Of a DNA stretch of 64,000 bases, positions 46,501 to 55,091 are shown one piece after another (position 1 is the first letter of the stretch; each line of letters opens with the position of its first letter). The stretch comes from Halosolutus gelatinilyticus (lineage in GTDB: Archaea > Halobacteriota > Halobacteria > Halobacteriales > Natrialbaceae). Under the pieces are notes generated by a model. The model did no database searches. It was not told the origin of the DNA and worked only from the letters and a program-made list of their open reading frames with translations. Location of the stretch: the NCBI RefSeq assembly GCF_023028105.1, contig NZ_CP095491.1, positions 1,612,001-1,676,000 on the forward strand, in the 5' to 3' direction. The position numbers and the translations under genes are program-made.

Positions 46501-47036
46501 GCGGTCGGCCGAACCGACTCGTCCGCGGCGGCGTCGGCCGATTCGGAATCGGCACTCGGCCCGCCGGTTATCTCGAGCTCGAAGTTCTTGTGGACGGCCT
46601 CCGCGCCCGTGTATCGGGCGACTTCCTCGGGTGATACCTTCGCGGTATCGACTTCGAGGAGGATCGCGTTCGCGATCCAGAACTCGTTCTCGACCGTCAC
46701 GCCGTCCGTCTCCTTCGCCCATCGGATCGCTTCTTTCTGCGACTCCGCGGCGTGCGTCTTGAGCGCGCCGACGGCTTCCTCTTCGCTCGCCGTCGAGACG
46801 ACCTCGGCGCGTTCGAAGCGGACGACCATCTCAGTGGTCCCGTCCGCGTCCTGCAGCGCCTCGTCGATCCGATCCATCTCGAGCGACGAGACCTCCAGGT
46901 AGTCGTCTGTCGTACCACTCGCCCGGTCACCAGCACCCGCTCCCGCTGCCATCGCCGGGAGAGAAGTGACCATCAGGAGCGCAAATACGATCGCGACGCC
47001 CCTTCCGAACGTCCATTGTAGTGTATCTCTGCTCAT
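43509..47036 (-). CDS. secreted subtilase with cohesin-like and dockerin domains
   Basis: 1175 aa. Signal about 1-31; inhibitor-like propeptide about 45-157; S8 catalytic domain about 180-470 with Asp211 (ILDTGVDADHPD), His248 (GNGHGTHVSG), Asn343 (SSAGNSG) and Ser425 (SGTSMSAPHKAG). Then a carboxypeptidase-regulatory-like repeat (GINGTVTAADGTPIDDATVD), several beta domains, a CARDB-like segment (VGATVENVGSENGTQNV), a cohesin-like module (IIDETVTVEINT, AGYETQVRFDPAVLQVEGV), and a type-I dockerin (LGDVNGDDDVNTLDAT and ADMDRDGEVNAGD). No C-terminal anchor. Followed by the anchored cohesin gene. Confidence 0.93.
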   Translation of the reverse strand: MSRDTLQWTFGRGVAIVFALLMVTSLPAMAAGAGAGDRASGTTDDYLEVSSLEMDRIDEALQDADGTTEMVVRFERAEVVSTASEEEAVGALKTHAAESQKEAIRWAKETDGVTVENEFWIANAILLEVDTAKVSPEEVARYTGAEAVHKNFELEITGGPSADSESADAAADESVRPTAENVTYGLDMINATEVWEQHGTKGGGAGVAILDTGVDADHPDLEIDPDNWQEFDDSGEPIESEPNDGNGHGTHVSGTVTGSDNPEGDVPVYGVAPEAELYHGKVLSDAGGGSFAQILAGMEWAVNDTDADIISMSLGATGYYSELIEPSENARDAGVVLVSSAGNSGQGTSGSPGNVYPNFASGAVDESGQVASFSSGEVIDTESAFPDAPEYWPDEFVVPNAAAPGVNVLSSVPGGGYDDTYSGTSMSAPHKAGAFALMIAASGGDADRDLLYDALEQTAWQPDGGEEPNTEYGHGIIDVAAATNMVALDSGINGTVTAADGTPIDDATVDVDGAGSTVTDDDGQYSLVAPAGEYTVTADAFGYEAESATVTVEEEETTVQNFDLADALDVELVNDQPEGVEGGDTVEVNVTAANVETVTVDLGGDYNPENATLYVDGEETEFGETVDFGGPISDDLTIAVETTEDTEGELALEHTFTGMGDEHTIATGPTMVFEEYVPVAVVDDAGSFGDDIAAVLEDELPALYDPVATTSDEAKDGYDVIVVQNLATGGAEEFIEATDGGDTGVVYLDQWGSDSNALPVHSDVTGEPASTYENDFVSPPVGYELTADHQIFAGVGEAGDTVDIHTGSFGDHTWFDGTDFDVLAETSAEGVAVGSGFAVDDGSATVFASSLGYSAFVGSGDYTDDADTILANAVEYLAEPRPSFQVEVTETNEPVIEGENLTVGATVENVGSENGTQNVTLADFDGDVVDSTALSLDEGEAANVSLSWETNTSDIGTGNVTVASEDDAVTRTVTVHEEPDGLLTFGDGDYMGIIDETVTVEINTTAEAVAGYETQVRFDPAVLQVEGVNGVDFDDPVSSIDNENGTLSIAAAQAGNESMPTLAEVEFAVVGDSDDAAKLIFDEENTFLNDAESELTIMTEDGTVTPNWLGDVNGDDDVNTLDATLTQQYIVGDEPTGAFNAELADMDRDGEVNAGDVILILEEIVEAHGPNAIEA

Positions 47037-47363
47037 GTCTCAATTCGCGGCGCGAGTAGTTCATCTATCCGCGCCTCGTCGTTGGTAACATATTCAATTA
47101 AATTAAAGATTGGGGAAGGGATACCTGCAAGAATAATGGGGCAGGGATAAATTTATATTATTTGTCATAGACACTAACGGGCTTTCGAGCTGCACTCTGG
47201 ATTCGGCGCACGAGATCGCTGAGGCAACTGTGCAAAATTCGCGCGCTTCCGCCCGCCTCCCGAGGTGGCGTCCGTGCCATACCGCTGTCGTCCTCGGCGC
47301 GGCCGACCGATGCCGGAGGCCACCGTTCGATCGAGGTGTCTTCGACGACGAGGCTCTCGGCGC
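47037..47363. other. intergenic, partly AT-rich
   Basis: About 330 bases. From 47090 to 47180 the sequence is AT-rich (AATTAAATTAAAG, GATAAATTTATATTATT); it should contain the protease promoter on the minus strand. No gene or RNA seen. Confidence 0.4.
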
Positions 47364-48572
47364 TCAGGTGATTCTCGCGTCGAGCACGACGTGTTCGACG
47401 CCCGCGCTGTGACTCTTCACTCGTCGACGGTCGAGGATCTCGAGCGTTCGATCGACGTCGTCGACGGCCCGTTCGAGTCGCGATTCCGGCCGCTCCCAGA
47501 GCACCGGCTCCGGCGTCGCCTCGTGATAGTGGACGACGCCGCCGGGAACGAGCGCCTCGATCGCGGCGGGGAGGAAGGTGTGCGCCTCGTTCGACCGGGT
47601 CCCGTGGTCGTTCGTCGACCGATCCCCGACCTGTCCGTCACCGTCCGTCACCTCGTCCGAATCGCTGCGCCCGTAGTAGCCCATGACGATCCGATCGGCC
47701 TCGAGGTCGCCCGCGAGGTCGCGGCAGTCGGCCATGTAGGCGTCGATCCGATCGGCGACGTCGTTCAGCATCGCGTTCTCGACGAGGTATCGAAAGGCAG
47801 TCGGGTTCAATTCGGTCGCGGTCACCCGCGCGCCGGCGCGAGCCATCGGCAGCGCGAAGTAGCCGATGCCGGCGAACATGTCGAAGACGCGTTCGTCGTC
47901 CCCGACGAGATCGCCCATTCGTGCTCGCTCGGCCTGGTTGCCCGGCGAGAACATCACCTTCGCAGGGTCGAGTCCGTAGCGGGTGCCGTGTTCGACGTGA
48001 ACCGTCTCGGTGTCCCGCTCGCCCGCGACGAGCCGCGTCCGGGGCTCCCGGTAGGTGCCCGCGGTCCCGTCGTTCGCGATCCCCTCGTCGGCCAGCACGC
48101 TGTCGGCCTCGCCGTGTAACTCGAGCAGTGCCTCGCCGAGGTCCGTCTCGTCGGGACACTCCTCGGGAATCGTCACGAGGGCGACGGAGCCGATCACAGC
48201 CCACGACCCCGGCACGCGCTCGCGGTCGGCCTCGCTCCACCCTCGCTCGGCCAGCAGATCGGCCAGATCGCGCGTTCGAGGTTCGGGATCCAGTTGCCGC
48301 ACTACCTCGAGCACCCGCGTCTCCGCCGGCGGTTCGGTCACGGGAAGGGCGACCCGATCGGGACCGTCCTCGCGCACGCGTCTGGAGTCGTCGTAGACGC
48401 CCTCGACCCGAAGCGACTCGATCGCGGTTTCGGTGCGGTGTTTCTCGACGATCGCCGCCAGCGGCGCGTCCGCGTTCGCGTCGGGGAGCGACGGCTCGAG
48501 GTCGTCGTCTGGCCTAAGATCATCTGATCGACCCCGCTCGTCGTCTCGATTTCGATCGGCGTCGTCAGGCAT
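47364..48572 (-). CDS. tRNA wyosine-pathway/Trm5-like SAM-dependent transferase (Taw2-like)
   Basis: 402 aa from ATG 48572. After an acidic N-terminus (about 1-40) comes the family N-terminal domain, then MFSPGNQAERARMGDL, the SAM-binding VFDMFAGIGYFALPMARAG and ATELNPTAFRYLVENAMLN, and DRIVMGYYG where Trm5 has NLP. GGVVHYHEATP follows. The MGYYG variant favours Taw2, which transfers the aminocarboxypropyl group of SAM during wyosine-derivative synthesis, but Trm5-type tRNA m1G37 activity cannot be excluded. Overlaps the nmd3 end by eight bases. Confidence 0.82.
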   Translation of the reverse strand: MPDDADRNRDDERGRSDDLRPDDDLEPSLPDANADAPLAAIVEKHRTETAIESLRVEGVYDDSRRVREDGPDRVALPVTEPPAETRVLEVVRQLDPEPRTRDLADLLAERGWSEADRERVPGSWAVIGSVALVTIPEECPDETDLGEALLELHGEADSVLADEGIANDGTAGTYREPRTRLVAGERDTETVHVEHGTRYGLDPAKVMFSPGNQAERARMGDLVGDDERVFDMFAGIGYFALPMARAGARVTATELNPTAFRYLVENAMLNDVADRIDAYMADCRDLAGDLEADRIVMGYYGRSDSDEVTDGDGQVGDRSTNDHGTRSNEAHTFLPAAIEALVPGGVVHYHEATPEPVLWERPESRLERAVDDVDRTLEILDRRRVKSHSAGVEHVVLDARIT

Positions 48573-49767
48573 CGCTCTCGCTGCTCGCGTACGGGTCGTA
48601 GGGGGCTGATTCGTCCGCACCGTCGCCCGCGTCCGGATCGGGGTCCGGAAGGATGTGGAGGCCGGCGCGGCTCTTCAGGACTGGCACAGTCTCGGCGTCG
48701 GGATCGAAGTAGTCCGGCCGCGCGACGGTCGTCGCCCGGTAGGTCTCGGGGTCGAGCACCTGGACGGCGTTCTCGTCCTCGACGGTGACGACCGTCGTCT
48801 CCACCGCGTCGCCGGTTTCGCCGAGCCTGCGCGCGTCGGGCGAGTTCCCCTCCTCGTAGCTCGCCTCGTACCGATCGCCGGTCGTCACGCGGACGCCCTT
48901 CAGGTTCCCGCGGGCGCTGCGGACGAGGACGGGGCCGCCGTCGTCGTCCGCGAGGTCGATCACGTCGCCGGGAACGTACGGCGGCAGGCGGACGGCGAAC
49001 GTGACGCGGTAGACCTCGTTGCCGTCCTCGTCCTCGGTGACGAGGGTCTCGGCGTCGTTGACGGTGCCGCCGAACTCCTGGATCATCTTGTTCGCGATCT
49101 TCTTGCCGATCTTGTTGGTCGAGACCTTGATGTTCAGCCCGTCGGCGACCTCGCCCATCTCGGTGACGAAGGCGTTCCGATCGCCCGTCGCTTCCATGTC
49201 GGCGACGACCGCGTTCGCGATCTCCTTGGCTCGATCCATCTCCGCCTGGGTCGGCGTCCGATCGTCGGCGCGGATCTGGACGATGCTGGCGTAGTAGTCG
49301 CCGGCGATCCGGCCACAGCGGGTGCAGGTCTGGCGGGCGATCCTGACCGGCACCGTCACCTGTTCCTCGACCGGCGTCCCGCGCGCGACGCCCGTGAAGT
49401 AACAGTGCATCCGGATCGTGTTCTGGTCGACCTGTTCCGGTTCGACCTGCCAAGCGACGTCCGTGACGTCGACGTGGACGCCCAGCGCCTCGCTCACCTC
49501 CTCGATCGCGACGTCCGTGTAGTCCTCGGCTCCGACGTCGACCCACCGGTTGCCGCGGTGGACCGCGCCGCACTGGGCGCAGACTCGGACGTTGATCCGA
49601 TCTGGCGCGTCGACGAAGTCGAAGTCCTCGAAGTAGCACTCGTCGCAGAGGTCGACCTCGGTCCCGGGTTGCAGGGGGTCGGCAGCGCGCCCGTCGTCCG
49701 CGTCGCTCTCCGACCGGTCGGGCACCGGATCGCCGCAGCGGGGACAGAAGGCTCGCGACTCGCTCAT
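48565..49767 (-). CDS. nmd3: NMD3 homologue, 60S-type ribosome biogenesis factor
   Basis: 400 aa. Four N-terminal zinc cysteine pairs: FCPRCG, LCDECYF, RVCAQCGAVH and QTCTRCGRIAGDYY. Archaeal NMD3 features are the KVSTNKIGKKIANKMIQEFGG segment and the eIF5A-like RLPPYVPGDVIDL. In eukaryotes NMD3 is the 60S export adaptor; the archaeal role is presumably in large-subunit assembly. The C-terminal tail is acidic. Eight-base overlap with the downstream transferase gene suggests an operon for RNA/ribosome functions. Confidence 0.95.
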   Translation of the reverse strand: MSESRAFCPRCGDPVPDRSESDADDGRAADPLQPGTEVDLCDECYFEDFDFVDAPDRINVRVCAQCGAVHRGNRWVDVGAEDYTDVAIEEVSEALGVHVDVTDVAWQVEPEQVDQNTIRMHCYFTGVARGTPVEEQVTVPVRIARQTCTRCGRIAGDYYASIVQIRADDRTPTQAEMDRAKEIANAVVADMEATGDRNAFVTEMGEVADGLNIKVSTNKIGKKIANKMIQEFGGTVNDAETLVTEDEDGNEVYRVTFAVRLPPYVPGDVIDLADDDGGPVLVRSARGNLKGVRVTTGDRYEASYEEGNSPDARRLGETGDAVETTVVTVEDENAVQVLDPETYRATTVARPDYFDPDAETVPVLKSRAGLHILPDPDPDAGDGADESAPYDPYASSESDA

Positions 49768-49851
49768 TATCTCCGGTTGGTGACTGACGGAGTTAAACGG
49801 CGCGCTCTCGGCGCCCCGGTCGATCGAATCGATCGAATCGGACGACGATCG

Positions 49852-51423
49852 TCACGCGTTGTCGGCTCTCGTTCGCCGAAGCCACCCGAGGGTCAGCGCG
49901 CCGCCGGCGATCCCCGCACCTGCGGTGAACCCGGGGACGGCGTCGTTTTCCTCGCCCTTGGTCTCGGTTTCGGATCGCGTCTCCGACGCTGTGATCTCGC
50001 CGTTCTCGCCCTCGGATGCGTTCGCCGTTCCATCGTCGCCGTCTGATCCCCCGTCACTCGCGTCGTCCGTCTCGTTCCCACCGGAACCGTCCGTCTCCGA
50101 GTCGTTCGTCCGTTCGCCGTCGGTACCGTCGTCGCCGCTTCCGTCGTCCGCGGTTTCGTCCGATTCGCTTCCCTCGTCTCCCTCGTCGGCTCCGTCGTCC
50201 GCGGATCGGATCGCGAGCAGAGTCGTGGCGCTGGCGTAGAGCGTCCCGTCGGCGAGCGCCAGGGTGGGTTCCTCGGTCGGATCGTCGGTTCCGATCGCCC
50301 ACTTTCGTTCCCCGGTTTCCTCGTCGATGGCGTAGACTCCGACCTCTGGCTCGGGCATGTTGTCCGGCCCGTAGGTGTCGCCGTTGATCGAGAGGCCGGC
50401 GTAGACGGTCCCATCGCCGACGATCGCCGACTCGACGTGATACGTGTTGACCGGCGTCTCCCAGTCGCGTTCTCCGGTTTCCCGATCGTACCCGTACACG
50501 TCGAACGTATCCCGGGCGTAGAAGCGCTCCTCGGCGATCGGTCCCGGCGTGAACGGCTCTCGCTCGCTGCTTGCGAGCTTCTCGCCGGTTTCCGCGTCGT
50601 ACAACGTCGTGTAACCTCTCGGATTCATCGCGTACGGGTCCGAATCGACGCTGCCGATCGCGACGACGTCGTCGGTCGCAACCGGGTAGCTGACCTGCCT
50701 GGCGTTCGGCGGCGCGAAGCGGCTGTACTCCTCGTCGCCCGCCGGCTCGTCGTCGGCCCAGCGTACCGATCCGTCGGCAATCTTGAGCGCGAACGCCGTC
50801 GACTCGCTCGCGGCGAACACCGCGCCGTTGCCGGCCGCGACCGGCTGTTCGTACAGGGCGTCGCCATCGGGATCGAACTCCCAGGCGAATTCGCGATCAG
50901 CCAGATCGACGGCGTAGAGGACGCCGTCGGCGACGGTGAACGCGTGGCCGTCCGCGACGGTCGGCGACGGAATCGCCTCGTCGTAGCCCGGATCGAGCTG
51001 GCAACAGATCTTCCCGGTGTCCGGATCGATCGCCGTCAGCCGCTCGCCGCCGACGATAACCGCCTCGGTGGTGACGGTTGGCGTCCCGCTCGCGCCGATG
51101 TTGTGTGTTGTCCACTCAACGGACCCGTCGTCGCCGTCGAGCGCGTGGACTTCGCCGCCCGTCGTGAGGTAGACGGTTCCGTCGACGGCCGCGACCGGGC
51201 CCACGTGCTCGTACTCCCAGGCGACCTCGGCCGCCGGGCCCACGTCGTCCGCCGGCGAGACGATGGGGTTGTTTCCCGGACCGCCGCCCAGAGAGGACCA
51301 GCCGTCCGCCTCGGCGGTCGATTCGTCGGCGCGATCGGCGCTCGCGGCGCCAGTCGCCAACACGCTGCCGGCCACCGCGAGTCCGGTGTACTTCAGCACG
51401 TCGCGTCTGCCGTGTTCGATCAT
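49852..51423 (-). CDS. surface PQQ-like beta-propeller protein with Tat signal and PGF-CTERM
   Basis: 523 aa. N-terminal Tat signal with GRRDVLKYTGLAVAGSV. Residues about 40-405 are PQQ/quinoprotein-like repeats (VDGTVYLTTGGEVHALDGDD, DGVLYAVDLADREFAWEFD, DETGERKWAIGTDD). A long Asp/Gly/Ser/Thr linker (about 408-490) leads to VPGFTAGAGIAGGALTLGW plus RRTR, a PGF-CTERM-type anchor. BamB/PQQ propellers mediate protein contacts or redox cofactor binding; there is no evidence for PQQ itself. A cytoplasmic relative is at 55.1 kb. Confidence 0.88.
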   Translation of the reverse strand: MIEHGRRDVLKYTGLAVAGSVLATGAASADRADESTAEADGWSSLGGGPGNNPIVSPADDVGPAAEVAWEYEHVGPVAAVDGTVYLTTGGEVHALDGDDGSVEWTTHNIGASGTPTVTTEAVIVGGERLTAIDPDTGKICCQLDPGYDEAIPSPTVADGHAFTVADGVLYAVDLADREFAWEFDPDGDALYEQPVAAGNGAVFAASESTAFALKIADGSVRWADDEPAGDEEYSRFAPPNARQVSYPVATDDVVAIGSVDSDPYAMNPRGYTTLYDAETGEKLASSEREPFTPGPIAEERFYARDTFDVYGYDRETGERDWETPVNTYHVESAIVGDGTVYAGLSINGDTYGPDNMPEPEVGVYAIDEETGERKWAIGTDDPTEEPTLALADGTLYASATTLLAIRSADDGADEGDEGSESDETADDGSGDDGTDGERTNDSETDGSGGNETDDASDGGSDGDDGTANASEGENGEITASETRSETETKGEENDAVPGFTAGAGIAGGALTLGWLRRTRADNA

Positions 51424-51828
51424 GCGACAGAACGTCGCCGTTTCCGTCAGTTAGCTATCGTGACGGTAGCACCGTTTCCGTCGTGCAACGGAAGTGTGCT
51501 GTGACTGTTCGTGTCGCCGCAACGATCCGTCGAAATCGCCGGCGGTTCCTTCGCGTCAGATCGCGTCAACGCTTCTCACGATCTGACAACTCTACACGAA
51601 ATCAAGGGGTTGGACGCCACCGTCGAACGCGTCAGCCGCCCGTCAGACGCCCGTTGACACGGCCGCGTCAGACGCGGTCGCGTCCCCCTGTCTCCAGACG
51701 AAACGAGGGGGTTCATCGAACGGACACGTTTCCGACCGGCGCGACGAGACGCTCGTTTCGACTCCGCGACGCGTTCCGGAATCGGCGCGCGTCAGGACGC
51801 TTATTTCGCTGGGGTTCATAGAACGAAT
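51424..51828. other. intergenic between divergent genes
   Basis: About 400 bases holding the promoters of the propeller gene and htpX. The stretch GCTTATTTCGC at about 51799-51809 is the likely box A for htpX, 20-30 bases before ATG 51829. Several short CGTCAGAC-like repeats occur at 51640-51680. No gene seen. Confidence 0.45.
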
Positions 51829-52704
51829 ATGAACTGGCAGCCTGACTGGGGGCTTCGTGGGCGGATGTTCCTGACGATGTTCCTGCTGTTCGCCCTGTAC
51901 ATCGTCTTCGCCGGCGTGATCACCACGTACGTCGGCGGCGGAATCTTCGTCTTCGCGCTGTTGTTCGGCGGGATGTCGCTGGTGCAGTACTACTTCAGCG
52001 ACACGCTCACCCTCAAGACGATGGGGGCGAAGACGGTCACCGCCGACGAGCACCCCCAACTGCACGCCTCGATCGAACGGCTCTCCCAGCAGGCCGACCT
52101 GCCGAAGCCGAAGGTCGCGGTCATGGACTCCTCGGTGCCGAACGCGTTCGCGACCGGCCGAAACCAGCGCAACGCCTCCGTCGCCGTCACGACGGGCCTC
52201 CTGCAGACGCTCGATCAGGACGAACTCGACGGCGTCCTCGCGCACGAACTCGCGCACGTGAAGAACCGGGACATGATGGTGATGACGATCGCCTCGTTCC
52301 TGTCGACGATCGCGTTCATGGTCGTCCGCTGGGGCGCGTTCTTCGGCGGCGGTCGGAACCGGCAGGGCGGCGGCATCGTCGTCGCGATCGTCGCCTCGCT
52401 GGTCGTCTGGATTATCAGCTACCTGCTCATCCGGGCGCTCTCCCGGTACCGCGAGTTCGCCGCCGATCGAGGCGCGGCCGTCATCACCGGCAAACCGTCG
52501 GCGCTCGCCTCGGCGCTCATGAAGATCTCCGGCGAGGTCGACAAGGTCCCGGACAAGGACTTACGCGAGGAGGCCGAGATGAACGCCTTCTTTATCATCC
52601 CACTGAAGTCCGGGATCGTCGGCAAGCTCTTCTCGACGCACCCGTCGACCGAACGCCGCGTCGAACGACTGCGTCAGCTCGAGCGCGAGATGGAAGGCTT
52701 CTAA
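51829..52704 (+). CDS. htpX: HtpX-type membrane zinc metalloprotease (M48)
   Basis: 291 aa. Two N-terminal membrane helices (about 11-30, 35-54), HELAHVKNRD zinc motif at 139-148, two more helices (about 153-170, 181-203), and the third ligand in RYREFAADRGA (E209). It degrades misfolded membrane proteins. A pspAB gene lies 1.5 kb downstream; HtpX and PspAB are neighbours in haloarchaea, consistent with a membrane-stress module. Start by the box A upstream. Confidence 0.96.
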   Translation: MNWQPDWGLRGRMFLTMFLLFALYIVFAGVITTYVGGGIFVFALLFGGMSLVQYYFSDTLTLKTMGAKTVTADEHPQLHASIERLSQQADLPKPKVAVMDSSVPNAFATGRNQRNASVAVTTGLLQTLDQDELDGVLAHELAHVKNRDMMVMTIASFLSTIAFMVVRWGAFFGGGRNRQGGGIVVAIVASLVVWIISYLLIRALSRYREFAADRGAAVITGKPSALASALMKISGEVDKVPDKDLREEAEMNAFFIIPLKSGIVGKLFSTHPSTERRVERLRQLEREMEGF

Positions 52705-52815
52705 CCGATCGGTCGTGAGCGGGATACGTCGTCGATCACACCCGTCGCTCGACTCATCGTCGCTACCTGATCTATCCGGGCGGTTACTTATCCCGAACGG
52801 CCGGGCTTATCCGGC

Positions 52816-53373
52816 ATGGTCGAACCGATCGGTCACGTCGCGGCGGCACTGCTGTTCGCGGTCCCCGCGTGGTTCCTGTGGGGGCGCCGCCCCGCGGTCA
52901 CGTTCGCCGCGCTAACGCAGATGACGGCGCTGCTCCCCGACGTCGATGTCCATCTCCAGCGGTATTTTGCGCATCCGCTGCTCCAGCACCACGGCGTGAC
53001 CCACACGGTACCGTTCGTGCTGATCGTGGGCGTCATCTTCGGCGTCGGTGCCGCGTACTGGTTGACCCCCGTGTTGAACGCCAATCGGCTGATCCACAGC
53101 GACTCGATCGCGCCCTCGACGACGTTCGTGTTCACGACGGCATCGTTCTGGGCCGGAGGTCTTAGCCACATCTTCGTCGACCTGCTCTCCGCTGCACCGG
53201 ACGCGGCGATCGCTCCCTTCTGGCCGCTGTACCGCGGTGACATCGTCCTTCAGATCGTCGCCTACGACTCGACGCCGGTGAACCTCGGACTGATCGCCGC
53301 CGCGATCGTGCTCCACGCCGGACTCTACCGGACGGAGCGGTATCCGTACGAGACGCGCTGGGGGGTCGATTGA
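52816..53373 (+). CDS. membrane-bound metal-dependent hydrolase (YdjM/DUF457-like)
   Basis: 185 aa, about four membrane segments. HHGVTHTVPF and GLSHIFVDLL provide the histidines and aspartate of the LexA-regulated YdjM/DUF457 family, and LLPDVDVH an additional DxD. The family is predicted to be an integral-membrane hydrolase; its substrate is unknown. It follows htpX by 111 bases on the same strand. Confidence 0.85.
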   Translation: MVEPIGHVAAALLFAVPAWFLWGRRPAVTFAALTQMTALLPDVDVHLQRYFAHPLLQHHGVTHTVPFVLIVGVIFGVGAAYWLTPVLNANRLIHSDSIAPSTTFVFTTASFWAGGLSHIFVDLLSAAPDAAIAPFWPLYRGDIVLQIVAYDSTPVNLGLIAAAIVLHAGLYRTERYPYETRWGVD

Positions 53374-53549
53374 CGACGCGACGTGATGAACGGTCGAAAC
53401 CTTTTTCTTCACCCGCCTCGAATTATCACATGAGTTTTTGTAGAGAAATAAAATCGCAGCGATTTTCTACGCATTCCCTGTAGCTATCTCTCCGGCGCTC
53501 GCACGATCGATTTCGGACGTTCGTGCGACGCCGACGGAGGACTCCATTC

Positions 53550-54116
53550 ATGACCGACGCCCCTTCACGAGACGCCGCCGAGACGAGTACCGATTCCCGA
53601 GCCGAGTTCGACTCGCTCGCCGACCCCGAGCACCTGCGGGGTTGCGATGGCGTTCGATACCAGGAGACGACGCGCGTTCACGGGGACGAGGACTACTGTA
53701 TGGCCGACAAGGACGGCGCGGCTGCGGTCGGCGTGATGACCGCGGACGGGCGGGTGCTGCTGGCGACCCACCGGGAGGAATCCGTCGCGCTGCTGCCGAA
53801 CGCCCACGTCGAATCCGGGGGTGACTGGGTGGCCGCTGGCTACCGCGCCGTCGAGCGGATCGTGGACGTCCCGATCGCGATCGAACGCCCGGTCCTCGTC
53901 CGATCGATCGAGCACGCCGTGCAGGGGCGCGACGAACTCCACACCACGAGTCACACGGTCGTTTTCGAAGCCTCGCCGCGATCGGCGGCCCGGGCGGCCG
54001 ACCTCCCGTCCGGCGGCACGTGCACCTGGGACGGCGGGTGGTTCGAGTCGTTCCCCGAGTCGGGGCGCGACACGCCGACGGCTCCCGCCGCGGACGTTCG
54101 ATTGTTCCTCGACTGA
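53550..54116 (+). CDS. degenerate Nudix-like protein
   Basis: 188 aa from ATG 53550. The region GVMTADGRVLLATHREESVALLPN (about 60-90) is Nudix-like, but the Nudix box is not conserved: GGDWVAAGYRAVERIVDVPI occupies the place of GX5EX7REUXEEXGU and lacks REUXEE. Hence enzymatic activity is doubtful; a haloarchaeal protein of Nudix fold, possibly binding only. It lies upstream of pspAB with 51 bases between them. Confidence 0.7.
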   Translation: MTDAPSRDAAETSTDSRAEFDSLADPEHLRGCDGVRYQETTRVHGDEDYCMADKDGAAAVGVMTADGRVLLATHREESVALLPNAHVESGGDWVAAGYRAVERIVDVPIAIERPVLVRSIEHAVQGRDELHTTSHTVVFEASPRSAARAADLPSGGTCTWDGGWFESFPESGRDTPTAPAADVRLFLD

Positions 54117-54167
54117 CTGCTGGAGCAAATGAATACCTTTCAAAGGATCGCCCTCGAAGGGAGAGGT

Positions 54168-54797
54168 ATGGGATTGCTGGACGGTCTCCGCGCCGTCCTC
54201 GGCTTACGCGCCGAGGCCGACGCCACGCGCGACGCCGACCCCGACGACCTCTTCGGAATGAGCACCGCCTACATCACGATGGAAGCCGATCTCGGCTACG
54301 AGTCGCTCGACGTCGGCGCCCTCTGTTTCTCCGGCGTGGACTCCCGAAGCTTTCGCGACACCGTCGACGAGGTCGAAGCCATCCTCGAGGCGGGCCGCGA
54401 GGAGACCGGCACCGAGTTCTCGGTCTCGGCGGACGACCACGGCTACCACTGGGTCGTCCTCGAGGACGACGATCCGGAGGACCTCATCACGAGCCTCCAC
54501 TTCGCCGCGGACACGTTCATCGAACGCGACTACGGCTCGCGGCTGCTCGCGGCCGTCTTCGCGTACGGACACGGCGATGGCGGCGGAACCGCCGATGGGG
54601 GCGGGACGGCCTACTGGATCTACTCCTTCCGTCGCGGCCGGTTCTACCCCTTCGCACCCCGGCCCGGCCGCGAGCGCGACTCCAGCGCGGAGTTTAAACT
54701 CGAAGCGGCGCTCGACGGCGAACTCGAGATCGAACGCGAGAAGGAGTACTGGTACCCGTTATGGCCGAGTCGGAGCGGCACCCACCCCTGGGAGTAA
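54168..54797 (+). CDS. pspAB: PspA-associated protein PspAB
   Basis: 209 aa from ATG 54168, after an AGGGAGAGGT Shine-Dalgarno-like stretch. It begins MGLLDGLRAVLGLRAEADA, continues with DPDDLFGMSTAYITMEADLGYES and LITSLHFAADTFIERDYGSRL, and ends with AYWIYSFRRGRFYPFAP and KEYWYPLWPS. This is the haloarchaeal PspAB family associated with PspA and HtpX. A glycine-rich repeat (HGDGGGTADGGGTAY) is a local expansion. Likely role: membrane integrity. Confidence 0.9.
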   Translation: MGLLDGLRAVLGLRAEADATRDADPDDLFGMSTAYITMEADLGYESLDVGALCFSGVDSRSFRDTVDEVEAILEAGREETGTEFSVSADDHGYHWVVLEDDDPEDLITSLHFAADTFIERDYGSRLLAAVFAYGHGDGGGTADGGGTAYWIYSFRRGRFYPFAPRPGRERDSSAEFKLEAALDGELEIEREKEYWYPLWPSRSGTHPWE

Positions 54798-55091
54798 CGG
54801 CGTTGCGGGGCACGCCAGCGGTGGCCGCGATCGTCGGCGACGGATCGAACGGCGCTCGATGCCAAACTGTGTTGGAGACACAGGTATCCCTCTTCCGCCA
54901 GTACGAAGGTGTACGGTAGGACGGTTCGACGCCACATCATCACTTCATCATCCATCCGCCGTCCTACCCGCACCCCCTACTTTCAATCGCCTCCAGCGTG
55001 CGGTTTCGACCGCGTCGATCCGTTCGACCAGTGCGATCTCGGTCCGACTGAGTCGGACCGGTTTTACCCCCGCGCTCGGTACACGTGAACG

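Noticed and set aside
43533-46634. An open frame of 1033 codons on the plus strand opposite the subtilase.
   Set aside because: Shadow of the acidic protease; Val/Asp/Gly pattern is complementary to its codons and no motif is present.
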